Shown: piece by piece, positions 57,501-64,000 of the stretch
Position numbering within the stretch: position 1 is the stretch's first letter
Layout: every line of letters begins with the position of its first letter
From: Sorex araneus
Lineage: Eukaryota; Chordata; Mammalia; Eulipotyphla; Soricidae
DNA: 64,000 bases
Assembly (NCBI RefSeq): GCF_027595985.1
Contig: NC_073308.1
Span: 11,175,928-11,239,927 of the forward strand
Direction of reading: 5' to 3'
Translations under genes and position numbers: made by a program
Notes under the pieces: model-generated
Told to the model about the DNA's origin: nothing
What the model saw: only the letters and a program-made list of their open reading frames with translations
The model's database searches: none

Positions 57501-57770
57501 TTAGCACTGTCAGTTCAGTAATCAGCTAGTGGTTTAATGAGATTTCCTCAAACGCCTGAGTCCAGGATCATTAAACGGTCTGTCCCCATGTCCCTCGCAG
57601 GGACTCAGAGTGGACTCACAAGCATGGCAGATCTTCAACACTGGCCAGCTTTTCTTCCTGGCAAATGGCTGCATTTTTCACTTTTCTGTTCAGGACCAGT
57701 AAATACTGAGATATGCGTGCAGACCAAAAATAAAATAAATTCATTGTGTTCTAAATAGATTTTTAAAAAT
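54600..57770 (-). mobile_element. Ancient L1M-type fossil, antisense
   Basis: In L1 order on the minus strand, read here left to right: start of ORF2 (AGCCAAAGTGAGTCTCC, ATATTTAAAGTAATTATT), inter-ORF and ORF1 C-terminus (55300-55515), then after an insertion the ORF1/5' region (GAATCCTGTAATGTTTATG, TTTCAGCTCCAGAATTTG, ATCTGGGCTTCCTCAGGGAC, TGAAAACTGGATATTTTG, CTCTGGAAAT). These words are familiar from L1M elements shared by placental mammals, so it predates the shrew lineage. Interrupted at 55531-56638. Confidence 0.75.
55531..56638 (+). mobile_element. ORF-less L1 derivative with tandem monomer head
   Basis: 1.1 kb flanked by a 15-bp duplication AAACATACTAATTTG (55516-55530 and 56639-56653). 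The head is two ~323-bp units, each starting GACCCTCTGCGCCTAAAG (55531 and 55854); the second is shorter. Then two copies of an L1-3'UTR segment (AAACTCCAAATAATAGCAATG at 56047 and AAACTCCAACAACAATAGTG at 56390). It ends with the L1 3' end: G-rich tract (56485-56510), GGGCACTGGTGAAGGGATGG, CCACATGGTGATTCAATAAA and A-rich tail. No ORF1 or ORF2. Confidence 0.82.
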
Positions 57771-57903
57771 TGGTGCTGCTACAAAACCACCTTTTGATGC
57801 AGCAATTATCAAGTCTATGAATTATCAAGCCTGAAAAGCAGTTGATGTTTCCATTTATTTCGTCTTTTTTCTGGAGAACACCTTAGTTCTAAGAATGTAA
57901 CAT

Positions 57904-58153
57904 CACTGTCACTATCACTGTCATCCCATTGCTCATCGATTTGCTCGAGCGGGCACCAGTAACCTCCATTGTGAGACTTGTTGTTACTGGTTTTTGGCAT
58001 ATCGAATATGCCACAGGGAGGTTGCCAGCCTCTGCCATGTGGGCTAGATACTCTCAGTAGCTTGCCAGGCTCTCTGAGAGGGGCAGAGGAATCGAACCCG
58101 GGTCAGCTGCGTGCAAGGCAAGAGCCCTACCTGCTATGCTATCACTCCAACCC
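57904..58153 (-). mobile_element. RTE-tailed SINE (SINE-B), complete
   Basis: 250 bp flanked by AAGAATGTAACAT (57891-57903) and AAGGATGTAACAT (58154-58166). The left end on plus is CACTGTC/CACTATC units, then the RTE-derived segment. Antisense, this translates as YWCPLEQIDEQWDD, the same peptide that ends the RTE pol frame at 5795. The hairpin GGCATATCGAATATGCC is at 57996-58012. The head is at the right, with box B antisense GAATCGAACCCGG and box A antisense CCTGCTATGCTATCAC. Confidence 0.96.
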
Positions 58154-58274
58154 AAGGATGTAACATACTGTAACTAAAGTTTAACACAACAGTATTCCAT
58201 AAGCAACCTTTTTATTGTCTGACCATTACCTAATTTTAATATAATAAAAATTAAAAGTGTGCATTGATTTTTTT

Positions 58275-58445
58275 TTTTTTGCTTTTTGGGTCACACCCAG
58301 CGCTGCTCAGGGGTTACTCCTGGCTTTGCACTCAGGAATTATTCCTGGCGGTGCTTGGGGGACCATATGGGATGCCGGGGATCGAACCCCGGGTCAGCAG
58401 CGTGCAAGGCAAACGCCCTACCCGCTGTGCTATCGCTCCGGCCCC
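58275..58445 (-). mobile_element. SINE-A, antisense, young
   Basis: T-run, GGGTCACACCCAGCGCTG, GGGGTTACTCCTGGC, GGGGATCGAACCCCGG (box B antisense) and CCGCTGTGCTATCGCTCC (box A antisense). It is flanked by a 16-bp duplication GTGCATTGATTTTTTT (58259-58274 and 58446-58461). Confidence 0.96.
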
Positions 58446-58461
58446 GTGCATTGATTTTTTT

Positions 58462-58930
58462 AAGTAAGAAATAGTCTACCAGTCTGAAGATGGGCTTTGT
58501 TGTTTGCGTTCTGCTTCAGTGCTTACCTAGGCTTGTGACAACTTTGCCTTAGCACTTAGTTTTAGCTTGAGCAAGTTCTCCAGATCAGCCTTTATGAAAT
58601 GTCAGGTCTTCTCCAATCTTCTAAGAATGTACCAAGTCTGAGAAAGCAGGGGTGTGCCTCTATGAGGTCAAATACAAGTTTCCTTGGACCAGGCACAGAA
58701 GAAGTGATAAGTAGTCAGATTCTGACTTTTACAAGTAAAGCCAAGAGTACTACAGATCTACTGCAATGTAGACTATGAAAACTATGTCCTGAGAAGTCTT
58801 AAGTGAAGGAAGGATTTGCTGTCATTGAACTAGACTCCTGCAGGATTCTCCTGACTTCCATCATCAGACTCCAGGGTTGCCAACTCCCACAACAAAACTT
58901 CTACAGACTTTTTTCAATAAGGCACCCGAT
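58462..58930. other. Unassigned sequence
   Basis: No gene or repeat recognised between the two SINEs. Confidence 0.4.
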
Positions 58931-59103
58931 GGGGGCTGGAGCGATAGCACAGTGGGTAGGGCATTTGCCTTGCACGCGGCCGACCCGGGTTCGATTCCCA
59001 GCATCCCATATGGTCCCCTGAGCACCGCCAGGGGTAATTCCTGAGTGCAGATCCAGGAGTGACCCCTGTGCATCGCCAGGTGTGACCCAAAAAGAAAAAA
59101 AAA
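58931..59103 (+). mobile_element. SINE-A, sense, near consensus
   Basis: The cleanest copy: GGGGGCTGGAGCGATAGCAC, box A TAGCACAGTGGG, box B GGGTTCGATTCCC, CATATGGTCCCCTGAGCACC, GTAATTCCTGAGTGCAG, GGTGTGACCCAAAAAG and an A-tail. A diverged duplication TCAATAAGGCACCC / TCAATAGGTCACC flanks it. The box A and B sequences look competent for RNA polymerase III. Confidence 0.96.
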
Positions 59104-59235
59104 ATCAATAGGTCACCGAGGGATGCTTTCAAAAGCCAAGTCATATTTATTCTCTTCCAGTGCCCCAGTTCATACTGTAATGGCCTGCAGAGCCCAGCTC
59201 ACTGAGATGCTTTTGTCCACGTCCCCTCAGAGGTC

Positions 59236-59349
59236 TCTTCCTTCCTTCCTTCCTTCCTTCCTTCCTTCCTTCCTTCCTTCCTTCCTTCCTTCCTTCCTTC
59301 CTTCCTTCCTTCCTTCCTTCCTTCTTTCCTTCCTTCCTTCCTTCCTTCC
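59236..59349 (-). repeat. (GGAA)n microsatellite, antisense (TTCC)n
   Basis: About 114 bp of CTTC units with one CTTTC interruption at 59324. No SINE body adjoins it on the expected (right) side that I can recognise. Confidence 0.97.
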
Positions 59350-61089
59350 ATTTTTTTAAACTTTTGTTTGAAATCCACCCCCCTTGCAGGTCTCAGGCCA
59401 GGGACTCCATCTGCTCCATCAGGCCTCACTGCTGCTCCTTCATTCATTATGTGGCTTTCTGCCTCAGGACCTTGCCCAGCCTTCATGAATATGTACACCC
59501 ACTGCCCCCACACCACACTAACCCTCAAACACTTTTTTTCTGTATCTATAAGACAGTTACACTTTAGAGACACCTTCTCCTTCTCTGACTACCACAAATG
59601 ATCATCAAAATTAGCCTTTCAGGTTCTCTGGCATATCCTGTTCCCCTCCCTCTCCTACATTTTATCCATTGTTTCTACCCCTCAACATGTCATACAGTTA
59701 TTTAATTATTCCATGGCTGTGCTCTGTCCAACCTCACCTGGCCATATGTTAACTCGCTGAACATGAGCTGACTCTTAAGATCTGTGTGTGAGCACCCTGA
59801 CAGATAGGGAGCTCAGTTAATCTCTCCAGAGGTCCTGAGTTGAGATAAAGCATTTCATGAGAGATGCAGTCATTCAGTCCAGACAGTTCACAGTTAAGAA
59901 GGGAAGAGGAACAAGTGACTATATTCTGAGGAGGATCGCAATGCTCCTGACAAACAGAAGGAAGCCAAGTGGACGGGTTATGCTCAAGATACACTAAATG
60001 AGGTTGTCAGTAAAACTCCAGAGGAACTGAAAGATATTCTGAGCCCCAACAGAGCATTCTTCTCTATTTTAAAAAGCATTTCTTGGTCTTAAAGTAATGT
60101 TTGAAAAAACTTGCCTGCTTTACCCAGCTAAATGCCCACTTAATAAATAATTCCTACAGGCTTGTCCTAATACATAATGATTTCCTGCCTTGAGTTATCC
60201 TTGTCACCGACCTACTAGAAGACTATGAGGCAGCACTACAGCACTGAAGTGGAGACGTCAGAGATCTCTGTCGGGCTACCCTCCATTTCCAACAGTGCTT
60301 ATTCTGCATCTATAAACACTTAGTATAATGGAGACAGTGCATATGCAAGACATACAACAGGAATAAACACAAATTTATCAGCTGCTTTATTTCTGCACAG
60401 AGACATTCTGACGTCTCCTGGCTTATGTTTTGTTCCTTGGAATAAGCTTCAACAAGCAGATGTGATTTATGCAATTTATAATCATAATCTAAATGTTGAT
60501 ACTGCATTTTTCATCATTGCCTTCCTTCCTTCCATTGGAGATATCTGCAGGTTTAGAAAGACTCTTTTGTCCATTTTGCTATAAAAGATACTAGAGAATT
60601 TGAGCCAAAAGGTTTAAAGAGCAATCATCACTTATCTTCACAGACTTCACCAGTTTCCAAAGTTGATCGGAACAAATACTCCAGGGAACTCGCCAAGGGC
60701 ACAAGAATGTACGGGGGTTTCCTCCTCGAAAGATATATGACCGTTGATAATTGTTTCTGAATCCTTTCTAATTTCTATAATTACTATTCATAAGTTAATT
60801 TTATAGACTGATCATGTGAAAATCAATTACATAGGATTCTTTATCATTGAGTAACTTATAGATGGGTTAAAAACAGGAGTAACTGACACTTAGAAGCACC
60901 ACACAAGGGACTGTAAAGTGTGTGCTAGTGAACATAGGCTTTCTTTTTTGGATAATGAAAATGTTATTGAATTTACTTATGATAAAGGACACATAAACTG
61001 TAGGCATATTTAAAACTATTGACTCTACAATGTAAATGAGTGAACTATATGTCATATGGGCAAATATCTCCACAAAAGCCTGCTGGCAC
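59350..61089. other. Unassigned sequence
   Basis: No gene, RNA gene or recognised repeat. Short frames only. Confidence 0.4.
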
Positions 61090-61530
61090 ACTGAAGATGT
61101 AAGTGGGCTTTGCTGCAGTGGAGAAGGAGCAGGCAGGATGGAAACAGTGTCACAGAGCAAGAGTCTTTTATTCCCTTTCAAACACTCCATATATGTGTGA
61201 CTCATTCATATCTCAAACTCAGCATATACAAAACCACCCTGGCCTGTCCTCAAGCCAGCACATATGGTTTCCATTCTGGGGGATTGGGATGTGTGCCATC
61301 AGGGTGGTTCCTAACTTTAGGCTTTCCAGGCCAAGCCTTAAAACTGTCTGACCCATCAGCAACCCTTCCTTGAGGCTCTGTCACTGCTATCCTACTTGCC
61401 TGTGCAACTGGGCGACCGTGTCTGTGATCACTGCTCCTGCTCTCTCCGCCCTTGCCCCCAGGTCCACTCTCAACATAATAGTCCACAGTACCCATTCAGC
61501 GTCACCCAGCATTCCTCCAAAGGCCAGTGA
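61090..61530 (-). mobile_element. Possible LTR, antisense
   Basis: On the minus strand a GC-richer upstream part is followed by TATA-like words (CATATATGG near 61190), a poly(A) signal (GGGAATAAAAGAC; TTTATT on plus at 61167-61172), and a C-rich downstream segment with CTCTGTGAC and CTGCCTGCTCC. This spacing resembles an LTR R region. Neither terminal TG/CA nor a target duplication was established, and it is not similar to the other LTRs here. Confidence 0.35.
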
Positions 61531-63448
61531 GATCCCACTACTGCATGCCTGAATCCCATTGGCCTGACAAGGCTAGTCTGGAGTCCATTCTCTCAAAACA
61601 CGCACCCATTTCTCTTTTTTCACTGGGGGTGCAGGGGCGTGTGAGCATTCTTCGCAGTGCTCCAGGGCTATTGGGCACTTGGCAGAGGCAGGAGTGGAGG
61701 GGCATTCCTGTCAGTGCTCTGGCCTGGCACCCTTCCTCTTCAGTTGCATTTCCCTCCTTGTTTCTGTTTATCTTAGTGGCCATGCTCTTCTTCTCTTCGA
61801 GGGCTAATCAGGTCTCATTACCCCACAAATTCTTGATTTGCAGGAAAAACTTCAAGAGCTTTATTAGCTTTTTCCCAAAGCAAAACTTTCTGCAGGATTT
61901 GAGTTGAGTGGGAGCAGTTAGGTTTGGGAATTCCCACAACTAGAAGAAAGTCACAGTCGGTCAGATCCCTGAGTAAGTCATGAAGTCCTCAAGGCCACGA
62001 AGCTTGCTAGACCAGGTGCAGGGATGCTGGTTGGAAGGTGATTCTCCCTGCAAACTCTAGTCCCTGTGTTTGGCTTCTCTCCCTGGTCTGTGGTCTCTTG
62101 GGTCTCCCTTGCGTTCCTCTCTGCCCCTAGCTAACCTCACACTCCAATTCTCTTTCTCATCCACTGCCACCAGATTCTCAGCCTTAGTTGCAAAAATCAG
62201 AATGTGGTGACATTTGCCAATGTGACTATGCTCATTGTCACATACGGGTTATTTGTAAACTTGAACTTCAGCAAAAAGTATTTATGCTTGGATCTCCAGC
62301 TCCATTTCCAGGTCCATAATTCCATTTTTTCGTGATTACTCAAGGAGCAAAGTTTTGAAGGATCATGTCAATCAATTTCTCCCCACACCCCTCCCCCAGC
62401 CACACTGAGACCTACATAAACTTCCTGTGGAGAGTGAGCCCAGGTCAGCAGCTCTGCAGAGAAAGGCAGGAGACAAGCATGAATCTGTCAAGTTTCAAAG
62501 TCAGAAGAAATAGTTTGGAAACTCAGTAATATAATTTGTATTTACTGGGACTAGAGCAGAAACACGCACCTTCCAAGTTTCCTGTGATGGGTTTGAGGGT
62601 CAGAGAAGCAGACGGGCTCCTGTGGCCTGAGTTTGTCCTCAGCAGCTCCTGAGATGCTCACAGTGTTTCCAGGGCTGAGATCTGGGGAAGTGCAACCTCC
62701 ACCTCCAGTTGTGATGATGCAACAGTGACGTCAGACATGAGGTAGAACCAAGGGTGGATGCCTCACTTGTGTTTAGGGCAGTCTGATCCTCAGTGCTCAG
62801 ACTTAAAAAGAACTAGTTCCCCTGTCAGTGTCTGAGGCTGGCCTTGAAGGTGAGCACACCCTTGGTCCTGTGACCTTTCTCAGAAGCACTTGGACACATC
62901 AAGATGTTTTGAGCTCCAACTAGCATAGACTCACCTCCCTCGGCAAAGTGACAAACAAAACTTGGTGTTCCTCACTTGAATGTGGGCATCAAGAGCAGCT
63001 GGACCCAGGAGACCAAACTTCCGAGGGCTTTGCTCGCTCTCTTCAACTTCTGATTTACTGATTTCATTTTGTTTTCATTTAAAGGCTCCTCCTGTGGTGT
63101 CCAGAGTCGGTTTTGATAGACTTGGATCCACGCTTGCGGGAGAGCATGCCCTGATCAGTCAAGGGGAAAGGAGGATTCCCCAAATCAAAATTAAGGTGGT
63201 ATGATCAGAACACGGAAAATAGATATCCTGATAGACTTTCCAGGACCCACCCTGTTGGGGGTGTTGGATGAGAAACCAGTAGGCTGCTCCCACTGAGGAA
63301 CTGCATACTTCTGGTGTTCCTGGCAGGGAAGATACGCTGTCACTTCCTGAACACTGACCTCCTTAGCACAGGGTGGCTGCATGACACCTGCAGTGGGTTC
63401 ACATGCCAGTCCCTGGCCCTGGGATTCTCCTCCCCAGGAGAGGGACAG
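61531..63448. other. Unassigned sequence
   Basis: No recognised repeat or gene. Frames at 61527-61907 and 62980-63204 (plus) have no known motif. Confidence 0.4.
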
Positions 63449-63630
63449 TAGGGGTTCTAGAGTGATAGTGCAAGACATAGCTAACCCGAATTCAATCCTC
63501 AATTGAACACCCAATATGCTCTTGACTCAGGAATCACTCCAAGCACCTCCTGAGCACAGAACCAAGCCAGGCTGGCTGCATGTAAGGTAAGTGCCTTACC
63601 CCCGGCACTCACCCTGGGTCCAGAACACTC
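63449..63630 (+). mobile_element. SINE-A plus antisense SINE-A head remnant
   Basis: 63449-63565 is a sense copy (GGGGTTCTAGAGTGATAGTG, GAATTCAATCCTCAATTG, CTCCTGAGCACAGAACC). It is followed at about 63575-63628 by an antisense head (CTGCATGTAAGGTAAGTGCC, TTACCCCCGGCACTCACCC, GGGTCCAGAAC). The two form a small inverted pair. Confidence 0.65.
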
Positions 63631-64000
63631 CAGCATTGCTTAATGTCCTCACATGCGCTAATTTTATAGGAATAAACATAGTTTTATCTTCTGCCAGGCG
63701 GCACATACTGGAACCAGAACAGAAACCCGTTCCCGACTGCTTTTGTCCTGAGTAGTTTTGATGCTGGGAGGGAGCTCCTGGAAAGCCTAGGACGCAGCTG
63801 TGAGCACGTGGTGCAGGGGGCCGGCCTCATCCCTGGCCTCTCTGCCCCTCCCAGAGGTGAGGAAGCGAGAGCTGGTTCTGAAGCTCGTAGCCTCAGCCCC
63901 CAGGACTCAGGGAAACATGCATGCTGGAGCCATCTGGGACTTTCCAGAACCTGGATTCTGTGATGGTAGCCCCGAGGTCCTTTCTCATTGTTCTTTCCTT
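63631..64000. other. Unassigned, GC-rich toward the end
   Basis: 63720-63960 is GC-richer than average, with no recognised repeat or open frame of note. Confidence 0.4.

Overview
This is a mammalian nuclear window with no recognisable host protein-coding gene. It is AT-rich and intron-like, and packed with retrotransposons and microsatellites. The dominant short repeat has a tRNA-derived head (box A like TAGCACAGCGGG, box B like GGTTCGATTCC) and a body ending in a GTGTGACCCAAAAA-type motif. I recognise it from the genome of the common shrew (Sorex araneus) or a close relative. A second SINE and an RTE-clade LINE of the kind reported in shrews and parasitic nematodes point the same way. The species is inferred from repeat families only.

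Layout. 1-4.8 kb: degraded SINEs with very long GGAA/AAAG microsatellite tails and a partial LTR. 4.86-7.56 kb: an RTE-tailed SINE, an L1 3'UTR relic, then an RTE LINE whose reverse transcriptase segment is inverted relative to its 3' end (a twin-priming structure). It contains a 43-bp L1 micro-insertion. 7.6-12.5 kb: mostly unassigned, with an inverted SINE pair and an ORF-less L1-related element. 12.58-14.28 kb: a 5'-truncated L1 (minus) with a foreign GC-rich 5' segment. 14.3-19.9 kb: mostly unassigned. 20.0-22.0 kb: an LTR (minus) split by a truncated L1 (plus).

22.2-31.07 kb: an old L1 (plus) holding a Russian-doll stack: an ORF-less L1-like element, a SINE, and a complete but decayed 6.1-kb L1 that itself carries a SINE plus L1-3'UTR composite. 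31.1-34.0 kb: an old L1 (minus) with a polyadenylated retro-insert, then a HAL1-like (ORF1-only) element. 35.1-35.7 kb: an orphan open frame beside a complete RTE-tailed SINE. 38.5-46.77 kb: a second HAL1-like element split by a 7.4-kb, nearly full-length, young L1 (minus). That L1 contains a solo LTR in ORF1, a SINE, a GC-rich promoter region and an apparent 3' transduction. 46.8-48.4 kb: an old L1 (plus). 48.4-54 kb: mostly unassigned. 54.6-57.8 kb: an ancient L1M-type fossil (minus) interrupted by a 1.1-kb ORF-less L1 derivative. 57.9-64 kb: young SINEs, a GGAA microsatellite, a possible LTR and unassigned sequence.

How the parts work together. Three machineries are visible. L1 (poly-A tails, 10-17 bp duplications) moves itself, HAL1-like and ORF-less derivatives, A-tailed SINEs, snRNA and mRNA pieces. 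An RTE LINE supplies the 3' end borrowed by the second SINE family. LTR retroelements left solo or split LTRs, one with a 6-bp duplication. The most notable biology is one tRNA-derived SINE head fused to two different tails, matched to two different LINE partners. All target-site duplications and homologies were read by eye.
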